Positions 32,959 through 43,851 of a stretch of DNA of 64,000 nt are shown piece by piece. The DNA is taken from assembly GCF_000003815.2 (NCBI RefSeq), contig NC_049989.1:20805448-20869447 (forward strand), in the 5' to 3' direction. The stretch comes from Branchiostoma floridae (lineage: Eukaryota; Chordata; Leptocardii; Amphioxiformes; Branchiostomatidae). The number at the start of each line of letters is the position of its first letter. The stretch's first letter is position 1. The translations under genes were made by a program, and so were the position numbers. The notes under the pieces are model-generated. The model did not search any database and had not been told where the DNA came from. It saw only the letters and a list, made by a program, of their open reading frames with translations.

Positions 32959-33296
32959 GGCCACACAGACTTGATTTTATGGATCAATACGCATTGATTT
33001 TCGCCTGTTTCCAAAAAAAAAAAGGCCACATATCACCCCATGTCAATCAGAATGTCATGCTTACCAGAGGATCTGCTCTCCAGGGTAGGGGAGCACTTGC
33101 TCAGGGCATGGGACCACAAGAATGGCGATGCAAACATGATTGAAATACAGACGATTGTTTCTTACAGTCTTACTGTTTAGTCCTGTGGTTAAGCAGCACT
33201 TTTTGTTTTTGCTGGATTTTTCTTTTTTTTCGCCCACACACATTAAGTTTTGGGGTCTCCAAAGGATGTCATCTATAAAATCAAGTTTGTGTGGCC
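32959..33296. mobile_element. MITE with GGCCACAC-type ends, 338 bp
   Basis: Starts GGCCACACAGACTTGATTTT and ends ATCAAGTTTGTGTGGCC. Preceded by TAA, followed by TAT. Same family as 31792-31945 with a longer middle. Mirror copy at 58539-58881. The TTAA element at 33299 lies directly beside it. Confidence 0.78.
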
Positions 33297-33298
33297 TA

Positions 33299-34142
33299 TT
33301 AAAGGGGCATTCCACTCCAGAAACGAGTATCATTATTCCTCAGACAATAAATAATTATGTTTGAATCAAGTTTGTTTGGTCAAATTTACCACAAATTTAA
33401 GCTTAAACGCAGAGGGAACATTTTAGCAAACGAGTTCTTGAATTCCCTTGAGGACCCTTCTAATGCATTGTGCGCTGCTGAGGGAGGATGTGGCTTTGAC
33501 CATGGGAACAGGTACCGGTTAGTACTAGTATAGATTTCGATACTATGATGTTTTAGGATCACTTTTTGAGTAGACTGTATGTGTGTGCACAAACGTCATT
33601 AGAACGTTAAACTTTGTGGGTCATTCTGTAGTAATTTGTTGATGTATAAAAGTAGCCTTTTTAGAGAAGAATGATCCACAAAAGTGACCACATCTCTGGA
33701 TTCCAAGAACCGCTGAGCTTCAAACTTTGTGTGTACCTTCCTAAATGTCCGATAGCCACCCTACCACTTTCGTTCGCTCAGCGGTTCTACCGTTAGCGAG
33801 AAATTGTGCCCAACGTCGGCCATACAAGCAGTTTTGGCGCCGCCATTTTACGTTATATAGTCTTCAAACTTTTTTTGTATTTCCCTACATGTGTGATTAT
33901 CACTTGACTGCTTTGTCAAGCTTATCCCGACTACCGTTAGCGAGAAGGTGTGACGGAAGTCGCGAACTCATATACGGCGCAGTACATTAGAAGCGGGTCC
34001 GCATGGGGTGCTCTAATTTAGAAAAGAATATTGTCTAAAAGGCAAATCAGGTAACTTTGCAAAAAGTCGAGTGCATTTGTATCCCAAAAAATATCATCTA
34101 TCAGAAAATAACACTCGCTTCTGGAGTGGAATGCCCCTTTAA
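33299..34142. mobile_element. DNA transposon with TTAA target duplication, about 840 bp
   Basis: TTAA at 33299-33302 and 34139-34142 flank inverted repeats AGGGGCATTCCACTCCAGAA and TTCTGGAGTGGAATGCCCCT. TTAA duplications are typical of piggyBac and Kolobok elements. The inside has further repeats (ACCGTTAGCGAGAA twice) but no transposase. Mirror copy at 57642-58536. Confidence 0.88.
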
Positions 34143-35527
34143 ATGTATTCCATCAAAACATTTCTAATTCCACAACCTCATGTTAACAAAACAAAATTAT
34201 GACCTATGTTTCAGAATCAAAGAACGTTAGATTAAACAGTTTCTAAGCACAAAACACTTAAATGGGATGGAGTTTTGTGCGCATGAAAAAATTGTGTGAA
34301 GATTAACTGATACCCAAGAGTTTTGAAAACTTTTTGTAGTTTTACACTTAAGATCTTGAAATTTTCTTGAAAAGTTTGAAATTTGTGTGTGAAACAAATG
34401 CACACAGGCAAATTGTTCATGGCATTGCGCAGAAAAGCTGTTCCCCTTGACTTACATCTATAAGTAAAATAAAGTTTGAAAAAAAAGTATGCAGGTCTAA
34501 ATATTATAATATGTATGACCATTAGTAATTCTAAGTCACTGAGAGGGTTTCATTGTCATCTTTTTTCAAATGTTTCCGATTCTCTGTAATTATAAGTAGA
34601 AGAAATATGACATATTTGGAATTTCTAGATATTGCTCCAGTTTTGTAAAACTTATGGAAAATGCTTCAAATATTTGTAAATATTTCTAAAAGTGAAAATA
34701 TGATAAAGACGTTTCACAGCTATTCCAAATAAAGATTTTCGTACAGTTAATTTTGAAATGTTTCAAAATGAAATAAACAGATTCAAATTTTCATATGAAT
34801 TTTTCTTCAATTTAGAACTGATGTGTCTTAGATAACCTTGTTTTCAAAATACTCGTAATTCAAATGTAAATTACAAATATTAGTTAAAAACCTTCTCGGT
34901 GACCTGGAATGGAGTATACAAGTCTGATACAAATAATTGTTTTCAGCACGAACTAAATCCAAACAGTTTCAATACACAAAGCACATCTTATTCTATCCTC
35001 AGTAACCCTGATCATTAGCAGTTTGTGTTGGGTACAGACCAAATTAAATGCAAATAAGCAAGGCAACGGAATCTTGCATGTGCAAAGTACAAGACAGGTG
35101 GATTTAGTGTGTAAGTAATATTTCCAAACATACGTAACATTACTTGTCTACTCATTTTTGTTCTGGGAAACAGGGACCCCGTCTTGGCCACACCAGTTAT
35201 AATCCTTCCACTCTCTGATGGTATGGGGTAATGAAAGGACCTGTGGTGGTTGTATGTGCACGTGGTGGTCTAAAGCACTTGTATCCGAGTCTACCAGCAC
35301 AGGTCTGAATATGAGTATCATTAATTAGTTAATGACCAGAGAAAAGTCTATTAGTAAGTTCACCACACAAATGTGTGTTGATCCTATGAAGTTATTCTAC
35401 TTTGACCGTTATTCTCATTGTCGCACATACCTGCAGACAAATGTCACAGAACAAGAAAAAAAGGAAAATGGGAAGGAAAGTACATTTAGTTTCCCGTCTT
35501 TTTTTTGGTCCTGTGACGGTTGGCGTT

Positions 35528-35644
35528 GGCCACGCCAATTGGCTTTCTTGATTTTCGGCCAAAAGGCATTCTTCTGCCAAAGTTCACAAAGAGGACAATA
35601 TCTCTTTCAGAATCTGAAAACCAAGAAACTAAATTGGTGTGGCC
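35528..35644. mobile_element. Short MITE with GGCCACGCCAATT ends, 117 bp
   Basis: GGCCACGCCAATTGGCTTTC pairs imperfectly with GAAACTAAATTGGTGTGGCC. No intact target duplication. Mirror copy at 56156-56272. Ends resemble the 17370-17735 family. Confidence 0.65.
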
Positions 35645-36192
35645 AAACGTATGTGTACAATCTGTGTCGTTGTCCGTGCATTTGGTCTGCTAATTTCTGT
35701 ATCGTAAACAGTCGTTCAGCAGCCTTAAAAAATCGTTGCTGTGTCTAACAAAGGTCTACCCAAATCGTGATGTTTCTTGGCTTAGTTGATGTTTTAAGGA
35801 GTTAGGCTTTTTGACTTGTGTTCGAACCCGAGTTGATGCACTCTCTTTTGATTTTTTTGAATATTTGTCACCATTGGACACAATACAATGTAAGTTGTAC
35901 ATTTGTAATTGAAATGTTGCCTTAGATACGTTTATGTTTTAGCTAACCTTGTCAGCCCCCAAGAGTGATAAGACACTGTCTTGTATATGTTATAGACTAG
36001 TCATCAATATGGCGAGGACCATTCAAAAAGGCGACGACCGTTTACGAGACAGAAATTAGCTTTGCCTATCCTGTTACATCAGCAGCTTCCAAAACAGATG
36101 GAAAGATGCTCCGATGTCAGAATGTTTCGGTGATGCCAGAACATCTTTAGATCCGTTTTGTCGATGTTATGACGTCACAGCTTGTCACCGTC

Positions 36193-36212
36193 CTACTTGT
36201 CACCGTTGCCGC
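36193..36212 (-). CDS. Lectin terminal exon D (left arm)
   Basis: Acceptor CCTCTTTCAG followed by 20 nt coding for (S)GNGDK and TAG. Phase 1 fits exon C. Conserved exactly in the right arm (55591-55610), which supports but does not prove its use. Confidence 0.55.
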
Positions 36213-39200
36213 CTGAAAGAGGTTGAGACACTCTTTAGAAAACGGGAAAATTGAATCTCACTGAAGAGGATCGCACTTAACTGAATCATAAACTGATATC
36301 CTATCTTTTCTACATACTCCATATTGCACAAAAATACAATATTGTATAAATTGTAAATCCTGTATATTAAGCCCTACTCAACCAGATGTATGGGAAAGGG
36401 TAACCTGCATACAATAATGTAAGTCCTACTCAACCTGATATACGGCTTAGGGCACATCCTGTATCCTGTATATGTTTGAGCCCTACTCGCCCAGATATGC
36501 GGTTAACGACGCCCTATATAAGCCCTACTCCAGCAGATATACGGCTAGGGTATAAGTCATACTCACTAACTAAAGATATATGGGAGAGGAATTACCCTGC
36601 ATACATGTAAGCCCAGCTGAACTTGATATATGGCTAGGGACATGTGAACCCTGTATATGTATAAGTCCTATAGCTACTCACCTATATATATGGTTAACGA
36701 CACTCCATGTAAACCCTATTGCAGCAGGACACCTGTATAAGTCCTACTCACCCAGAGATGTGGTCAACAGCACCCTATATATAAGCCCTACTCCATCAGA
36801 TATACGGCTAGGGACACCTGTTTAAGTCCTACTCACCCAGATATGTGGTTAACGGCACCCTGTATAAGTGCTACTCACCCAGAGATGTGGTTAACGGCAC
36901 CCTGTATAAGTCCTCACCCAGAGATGTGGCTAACGGCACCCTGTCTAAGTCCTACTCACCCAGAGATGTGGTTACGGCACCCTATATAAGCCCCACTCCA
37001 GCAGATATACGGCTAGGGACACCTGTATAAGTCCGACTCACCCAAAGATATGGTTAACGTTACCCTGTATAAGTGCTACTCACCCAGATATGTGGTTTAC
37101 GTTACCCTGTATAAGTGCTACTCACTCAGCTGGCAGATGTACGGCCTGCGAGTGTTGCAGTCCTTGATGTCCCAGCGAGCGCGCCTCCGACTCCTCCAGA
37201 GAGTGACGCAGTCGCGTGACTCGTTCGGGGCATCGGAACGGAACTTGTCATAATCACCCAGCGGGGTCCCGTCGTTCCAGAGGAAGGTTCCCTCGGTGTT
37301 TTGGTCGTCAAGGCCGATCCAATAGCTCCTGAATCAAGTAATAAATCAACAAATGAATGAATGAGGAGTAAATGAATAAATGAATTAAGAACGAAGGGAT
37401 GCAGAGTGCAATGAATATATACTGTTTGAAAGATCTGAACCTACAAGAGGTCATAATTCTCCATTGCCTAGAAGGTGTTCATGATAACTTCAGAACTGCG
37501 TACTTAACTGTGAATTCGAATAAACTGTGTGTCAAAGTTAGGTGTCAAGGAGATATATGGCCACTGAAGTCACTGCATATGACTTTGTGTATATGATGAG
37601 TTTGTGCGTGTGTGCCTAAGTGTATGTTTGTGTGTGTGCATGACTGTGTGTATGTTTGCGTGTGTGTGTGTGTCCATATTTGTGTGCGTGTTATTGCTTA
37701 TGGTAATAATTGGAGTAGTACGTGTAGTCATGGCTTATTGAGACAGAAATCCCATCACTACATTTTGCAGCTCGAAGGCTGTATAATAAAAGTACAGATC
37801 AATATTCAAAACAGGTACATCATTCAAAAATAGTAGGAACAAATATATTACATAATATTGACCACCTAGTTCTTGAAAAAAATACAGATATTAGGGACAT
37901 TACAGTGTGTAATGCATTAGGACATAGAAACTTCTAAAGTCTAGTAGTAGTACTGTCAGTTCATTAGTCAGATCATGTGTGGGAATAGTTTTATAGTTCT
38001 CAGTTTCGAATATCAAAGTTCAGTACTTGTTTGTTCTTGTCAGGGTATGGGAGGTTTTCTCTAACGTTCTGTTCTTGTTTGATAACTGAGTGTCCAAATG
38101 AGTGTGTGTTTGTTTGTTGTTGTGTGTGCATGTGTATACGCATCGTTCGCAAAGCCAAGCCGAGAGAGACATGAGTATACATGCAAGTGTGTGTGCGTGT
38201 GTGTGTGAGTGGCTGTGTGACTGTGTGAGTTATGAGTGTGTTTGCTTGTGTGTATAGTTGTGTGTGCGTGTGTGTGTCACCAGGTTGTGTGTGTGTGTGT
38301 GTTAGCTTGTGTGCATGCATGTGTGCATAATGCCTCAGCCCGTAAGTGCTAATGAGTGTGTTAGCTTGTGTGTGGTTGTGCCTGTGTATCTGTGCCTGTG
38401 TATGACTGTTTATGAGTGTGTTTGTTACTCTGTGAGACTGGAGGGTAACCTCCAGTAACAGAGTATTGTTACAGTAATCACTTTGTGCGTTGGGTGTTCA
38501 CACCTATATCTCTATGTTCTGTATGCCGCAATCGCATGTGGATTGGCATGTCGTGTGTACTCGGTTAGGAAATGATGCACGTTGTTTTTTTTTGCCGTAG
38601 CTGTTTTTATTATGGATGTAATAATTTCAGTTTTCACCCCTACGCTGTCCGGTATAGTGGTTCAGGTCTTCCTTATGATTGTGCCTTAAGCGTTGTAGTT
38701 ATTTGATACCGTCAAGCAGATGTTGGCCTCGTCGGAATATGCCATCTTGTTCGGGCTTTGTGTTTCCAATATTGAGGTTGGTTTGACATAGCAAACTGTT
38801 AACATTTTGCGCGGTTAATAGTCATATGCATGTTATGGTTAAAACGTGTTTGATCTTTGGGAGCCTTTTTTTTCGCGGTAGCTATTTTCATTATCGATGT
38901 AATAATTTGAGATGTCACCCCTATTTCCCTGGTATTGTAGACCAGCTGGCTTATAGACGCTGGGGTCTGGCAATTACTTATATCGAAGCAGATATGGGGT
39001 TATTTCCACAGCTGTGATTGACCTACTTTTTAACGTGGTGTGCATCTCAAGTATCCATTGTGAAGCGCTGTTGTTGTTTCATTTGTGTCGTTCGATTGAG
39101 ACGCTGACTTAGCTGTGTTTTAAATTTGGCAGTGATAGGTATGGTAGCTTTTAAGTAAGTTTCTTGTATTAGCTGATGTGATGTGTCTTGTATGCGATTC

Positions 39201-39866
39201 ACTACTATATAGGTGGGGTATATATGCTCTTAATCTGTCGGGTGGGAACTCAAACTTATATTTGTAGGACTTGGAGGAGCGTGTGCGTTGTATACGACAT
39301 AGGTTGAGTATGTTTCGTTCCGGCTCATCGAAAGAAAGGCGTTATGATCAGGAACAGAAAGGGACTGTTATGGACGGTGATTATGTTTGAACCATACACA
39401 CACTCAGATAATATGTCTGTACGTTTGACCTGTGCTTGTTTTCATTTGGTGTCGTTCGATTGAGACGCTGATTTTGCTGTTAATGCGTACATGACTGTGT
39501 TTTAAATTTGGCAGTGATAGGTATGTTAGCTTTTAAGTAAGTTTTTGGTATAAGCTGATGTGATGTGTTCTGTATGCGATATAAACACCGAGTCACACAC
39601 CACAGAAAACATCACAACCGACATAAACCATAATTAGGTCACAGAGTATGTTACCTACGGTCACTTGTTTGTGTTGTGTGTGTGTGTGTGTGTGCCTAAT
39701 TGCCTGTGTATCTGTGCCTGTGTATGTTTTGGGGTGTTATGTGTTTATGGGTAATAAGTGTGTTTGCTTCTGTATGCGTGTGTGTGTGTGTGTGTGTGCC
39801 TATGCCTGTGTATCTGTGCCTGTGTATGTTTTGGGGTGTTATGTGTTTATGGGTGAGTGTGTTTGC

Positions 39867-39907
<41 letters not shown>

Positions 39908-40974
39908 ACAGTGTGCCTATGCCTGTGTATCTGTCCCTGTGTATGAGTGTTTATGGGTGAGTGTGTTTGCTTGTGTGTATTGTTTCATGTGGTTGTTTTT
40001 GTCTGCCTTTAAATGTGTGATTGTGCAGCTCAGTAGTAACATACATTCTCATTATTACATCAGGTGTCATTATACCGCCACCTCAAAAAACGTTGTTATG
40101 GAGGCCTTCTCAAGATTGTTTTCAACACCTATATATCTGAAGTGTATTACATTATTAAAATGATATTTAACATTTGGTGTTCAAGACAATCTTGGGAAGA
40201 CCTCTATACTAACGTTTTTTTAGGTGGTGGTATAATGACACCTGGTGATAGTCGATGTTAAGTGGAGCTGTGCATTTATTTGCACAAATTTTCACTTCAC
40301 CAAACTGAAGATGAGTTAGGTGGAAAAAAGATGATTATACCAGTTGCCATCAGCGTGCATCTTTATGCTAGTTTGTGTGTTCCTTAACGTACTTACCTCT
40401 GTCTATGGCCGCTAGTGCTCCTCAGATGGGCACGCAGGAAGGTTTGGGTTGCTTCGTCCTTAATCATGGCCAGAGTGCCGCCCTCATCCTGTATTGTGTG
40501 CGTACAGTGGTATTCTTATTTTGTACTGGATGAAATCGCGAAGTATAAGAAGATGGAAACTACTGGGGTTTAATAACACATTAGCTATCTGATCTATATG
40601 TCTTCCCCTGGCTGATTTTGGTCTTATCGAAATATCAAAGTACTCATGATAGTATTATACAGTAGCTGCATGATATAAGAAATAAATAACATTTAAGGAA
40701 CAGCTAATAGCTGAATCAACTGGAATAGAACAAAAATGATAATGAAAACTGATAAATGAGGTAACAATTTATTGAAAAAACAAAAGAAATAACTAAGTTA
40801 TCAAATATACAGATTAGATAACAACTGAATGAATGCAGTAGCTTGCCTGGCAGGCTTGTTTGGCCGCCATGTAGTTCAGCCGTGGAGTGCGGAAGGAGCC
40901 GGACCAGAAGCACTGGTTCTGATACACGCCGAAGTTGTGGGAAGGTTTGAGTCCAGGGTAGAGAGCGGAGCAAG
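36193..40974 (-). CDS. C-type lectin domain protein, left-arm copy (5' end not found)
   Basis: Four exons on the minus strand: 40847-40974, 40397-40488, 37126-37328 and 36193-36212. Together they code for one C-type lectin-like domain. The first exon has ACSALYPG and NQCFWSGSF and ends NYMAAKQACQ; the second DEGGTLAMIKDEATQTFLRA; the third YWIGLDDQNTEGTFLWND and RWDIKDCNTRRPYICQL; the last SGNGDK and stop. Four domain cysteines are in place. The calcium/sugar motifs are altered (APN instead of EPN, WDI instead of WND), so calcium-dependent sugar binding is doubtful. The 40846/40488 intron appears to be GC-AG. The signal-peptide exon was not found. If the third exon is not spliced at GTGAGT it stops two codons later (SE*), an alternative 3' end. 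Confidence 0.85.
36370..37117. repeat. Minisatellite in lectin intron C-D (left arm), about 43-bp unit
   Basis: On the minus strand the unit is like GGGTGAGTAGGACTTATACA plus GGGTGCCGTTAACCACATCT. It begins at the exon C donor and repeats at least a dozen times with growing divergence. Each unit carries GTGAGTAG, a donor-like sequence. Mirror array at 54680-55440. Confidence 0.92.
37126..37328 (-). CDS. Lectin exon C (left arm)
   Basis: Acceptor CTTGATTCAG, donor GTGAGT. Codes for SYWIGLDDQNTEGTFLWND, then SDAPNESRDCVTLWRSR and WDIKDCNTRRPYICQL, the WIGL core and last two cysteines. A minisatellite starts directly at the donor. Confidence 0.92.
37600..40035. repeat. GT-rich low-complexity region
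   Basis: Long (GT)n and imperfect TGTGTGTTTGCTTGTGTGTA-type repeats at 37610-37695, 38100-38420 and 39670-39980. A roughly 100-bp block (TGCCTGTGTATCTGTGCCTG and TTTTGGGGTGTTATGTGTTT) is tandemly repeated near 39700-39960. The right arm has only a short equivalent (about 54110-54260). Reading frames here are repeat artefacts. Confidence 0.9.
40061..40244. mobile_element. Nearly full-length palindromic MITE, 184 bp
   Basis: CAGGTGTCATTATACCGCCA and its complement start arms of about 70 bp that pair almost to the centre. No clear target duplication was found. Absent from the right arm. Confidence 0.8.
40397..40488 (-). CDS. Lectin exon B (left arm)
   Basis: Acceptor CACAATACAG, donor GTAAGT. 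Codes for DEGGTLAMIKDEATQTFLRA and HLRSTSGHRQ, the second helix. Phase 0 in, phase 2 out. Confidence 0.88.
40847..40974 (-). CDS. Lectin exon A (left arm)
   Basis: Acceptor TCTTTCACAG. Codes for ACSALYPGLKPSHNFGVYQN then QCFWSGSF and NYMAAKQACQ, the N-terminal strand and first helix of the lectin fold. The end is CAG followed by GCAAGC, a GC-type donor, required because joining to exon B restores QACQDEGGTLA, the expected family sequence. Confidence 0.82.
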
Positions 40975-40999
40975 CTGTGAAAGATTCAAACAACCCAAA

Positions 41000-43129
41000 T
41001 TCAGTCTGACGTAATCCCACCACAAGCAGCACGTTCGCTAGTCAGGGGCCTGGATCTCTTATTGGAGACGTTTTAAGGGTACGACATGTGGTCAGGAAGG
41101 GGCCCCTTCATTACGAGTCCAAGAGAAAAGTTATGACCATTGAATATCCAGAACACGATAATTGTAATATGAAGACAAGAGGTACTGTTGCAGTACTTTG
41201 GATAGTTGCTAGGGGACCATAACTTATCTTCTCTAACTTGTTTATAGCACCCACTAACGCATATATCATGAAGCTCCACCCAAAATATTCCATGCTACAC
41301 TGTTCACAGACAAGGCAACAATTAGTTAGGTGCAGTTTGAACTTTGGTAGCGTTCGCCCTTTGGAAAGGCACAAGTTTCCTCACATTAGTACCTAGCTTT
41401 GATAAGGGACGTCTCTCGGATAGGACGTTAAATGGAGGTCCATGCCTGTTGAGAAGAGCATGGACGTTAAAGAACCCACCACACCTTTTGAAAAGAGTAG
41501 GGGCAATTGCCCGGTGTGCAATGGCCCAAATCTTTTTGTCTGGAGTTGATGATTCACAAATCACCCCGATGGATGCCTAGCAAACCGCCATCTCGTATCA
41601 ATCATACAATATGTTGATTTTAATCATTCACCGTGAAGGGAGACCTGACACACTCCCAGCCAAAGAAAGAGTATGTCACCTCATAAGGGTCGGTATAACC
41701 CTGACTGTGCGTAAGCACGTTGATTACCTACTACATAGTTTTTAGAAGCAGATACAAGAATGTAATCATAATGACTCCTTTGATTAAGATGCGTTATATA
41801 ACAAAGAACAGGTTTTAGTTATCTTTAGCACAGAAGGTCATAAGATTAGAACATGTTTTTTGTTCAGTTTATATCTAAAGGTTAAGAATTAATAGATGTA
41901 ACTGACCATCACAACTCACGCTGTTACTACTCAAGTATTCAGCACATATATATAGCGCCAACCCTTCCCAAAACAACAATACTCGGTCAGTATAGTCTTC
42001 AACAAAAAAGGCATAGCATTTTTCTTTGCCCATTCCTGTCCCACTAGGGCTGTTTTTGACCGAGTATTCGAAATAGAGCTAGGGTTCTATTTGTTCGAAA
42101 TCACAGCGCGGGCGTGCAGATTCACAGGTTTTCAAACGCGCTGCGAAAATATCGACTCCCGACATGCCTTGAATAGTGTTCCGTAACGTGGTAGGCTTGA
42201 TTCAACTAACTATATAAAGAAATGGCCGGAAAATGGATTTTTTGTTTTCAGTTTAAAGTGGAAAAAACTGTGTAGCAGACCTTTAAGCAAAATCTTCTTA
42301 CTTTTCTTACAAGGCAAGAAAAAAATTCTAGAAATTCTTGTTTTTTTTCTTACCAGATTCAACTCTTAAGAAATACAAGATTTTTTTTTCTTTCAGGAAG
42401 ATAAATTTTCTGTGAGGAAGCAAAGAAGATAAACAAGGAAAGGCATTTTGAGAAATACAAGAAAACTAATCTCAAATTTTCTCAAAAACTTAACAAGAAA
42501 AAATTTGCTGGCCCCATGGACAAGCACATTTTTCTAAGATTTCTTGGCGACAGAATAATTTTCTTCCTGGAAGACAAATTTTCTGTAAGGAAGCCAAACA
42601 AGATAAACAAGAAAAAGCATTTTTGGTAGTGTAGCTGATCATAGCTGCGGCACTACAGATGAACCTAATTCCTGGTGGTTCGTGCAAGTTCCACCACACT
42701 CCAAGTCTGTTGTTGTCATGATCACAATTAAATATTTTATTTCTTATGTTTTATTGATGTCACATTGTTGTCCCCTGTACTGTGTACAGGTGTGGTCTAA
42801 CCACAGGTGTGGTCTAACCACAGCGCTGCCACGCTGCATAGAGTCAGAGTTGCTTTCCATGACGCCCTTAAAATCATTACGTCACAGCCTAGATCCACCT
42901 GAGCAACAGCTGGCTCTTTGCACTGATGCGCGTGGACACGTTCGACGCCAGGAGGCGTAAGCTGACGCATTCATTTGCGACTCGCCTCCTGGCGTCTGAG
43001 AACGATATTGTTAGAGTGCTATAAATTAAACTCTGATGTTGCCTCCACAAGCATGTTCTGGAATAACTACGTATACTGTCACGTCGTACACAGACCACGT
43101 ACACCAGACACAGTGTGAACCCTGTATTT
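41000..43129. other. No gene recognised; repeats and low complexity
   Basis: Expected to hold the 5' part of the lectin gene, but no signal-peptide exon could be supported. Contains the dispersed repeat at 41338-41570 and an AAGAAAA-rich stretch at 42290-42630 with internally repeated TTTCTGTGAGGAAGC pieces. Also a 14-bp hairpin near 42938-42998 (GACGCCAGGAGGCG and CGCCTCCTGGCGTC). Confidence 0.5.
41338..41570 (+). mobile_element. Dispersed non-LTR retroelement fragment
   Basis: Contains TAGGACGTTAAATGGAGGTC, GACGTTAAAGAACCCACC and GAAAAGAGTAGGGGCAATTG. The last two blocks recur as fragments at 25861. The class is assigned by resemblance only. Confidence 0.5.
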
Positions 43130-43342
43130 TGATTTTTTTTTTTTACTCAATGGTCACCACATAACTAGGCCTGAAGGCCACTCAAGGTTACGGGTTATAT
43201 GATTGGAACTGTAACAGCAACTCTTCGCCCTAGGTCAGAAACATCATGATTGAGACCAGCCCAATTGCTCACTATGAGTGAGGACTAACTGACTTAATAG
43301 GCGAAGCAGGGGTTACGGGGGCTGCTCGGGAGATTCCCTACC
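43130..43342 (-). mobile_element. Inverted copy of the 10183 retroelement, cut by the gap
   Basis: Reverse complement of 10185-10400, from a T-run tail at 43132-43144 to GGTAGGGAATCTCCCGAGC at the edge of the N run. The gap truncates its 5' side. Confidence 0.7.
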
Positions 43343-43442
43343 NNNNNNNNNNNNNNNNNNNNNNNNNNNNNNNNNNNNNNNNNNNNNNNNNNNNNNNNNN
43401 NNNNNNNNNNNNNNNNNNNNNNNNNNNNNNNNNNNNNNNNNN
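43343..43442. other. Assembly gap (100 N)
   Basis: Exactly 100 N, a conventional placeholder for unknown length. Order and orientation across it are not guaranteed. Confidence 0.99.
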
Positions 43443-43851
43443 CTGGAGTCTTCTACCTCAAATTGCATTGAGGTAGCAGAAGGAACTGGGCATTTTGAAA
43501 AGATAAGTAGGAAGCCATTGAAGGGCAAGTTCGTTAGTAAAAAGTTGCTGTCTATCCCTTACATACATACTACATAGTACATCCGGTTTGCACCGGTGAG
43601 GTACAATACGTGGTACAGTTTCCCCAGTATGATCTGTCATTCATAGCAGGCACTAAAAGTAGTCCCTGACAGTCCAATGTCTCTTTCGCTCATTGTCTTT
43701 AACGTTATGAATGGTCATGCCAACTCTGTCCTTTCCTTCTGGTAACCAGTCGATCAGTCTCCCTGCAGGCTCATATACCCTTTAAACGATTAGCAACAAT
43801 GCTTCAAAGAATGGAAACATCGAAAATGACACATCGATTTTGTTGTTGTAG

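Larger units (their letters stand above)
29885..40490. repeat. Left arm of large inverted duplication
   Basis: The segment recurs as reverse complement at about 53742-62305. Matching pairs include 30499-30840 with 61030-61560, 31266-31440 with 60640-60890, 32694-32780 with 59058-59144, 33299-34142 with 57642-58536, 36580-36825 with 54976-55221, 37126-37328 with 54471-54673, and 40397-40488 with 53742-53828. The outer boundary is where similarity stops beside TAAATGTAACTTCATCATG near 29940. The left arm is longer because of an extra GT-rich region (about 37600-40260). Confidence 0.93.

Noticed and set aside
36580-37253. Plus-strand frames with repeated LYKCYSPRD
   Set aside because: They follow the lectin-intron minisatellite on the opposite strand of the gene.
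38000-38320. 106-codon His/Thr-rich minus-strand frame
   Set aside because: Reverse translation of the same GT-rich tract.
39648-40163. 171-codon cysteine/valine-rich frame
   Set aside because: It is the (GT)n-rich low-complexity tract read through; no protein family.
42290-42630. AAGAAAAA-rich stretch considered as a degraded coding exon
   Set aside because: Low-complexity with internal repeats and stops in all frames.
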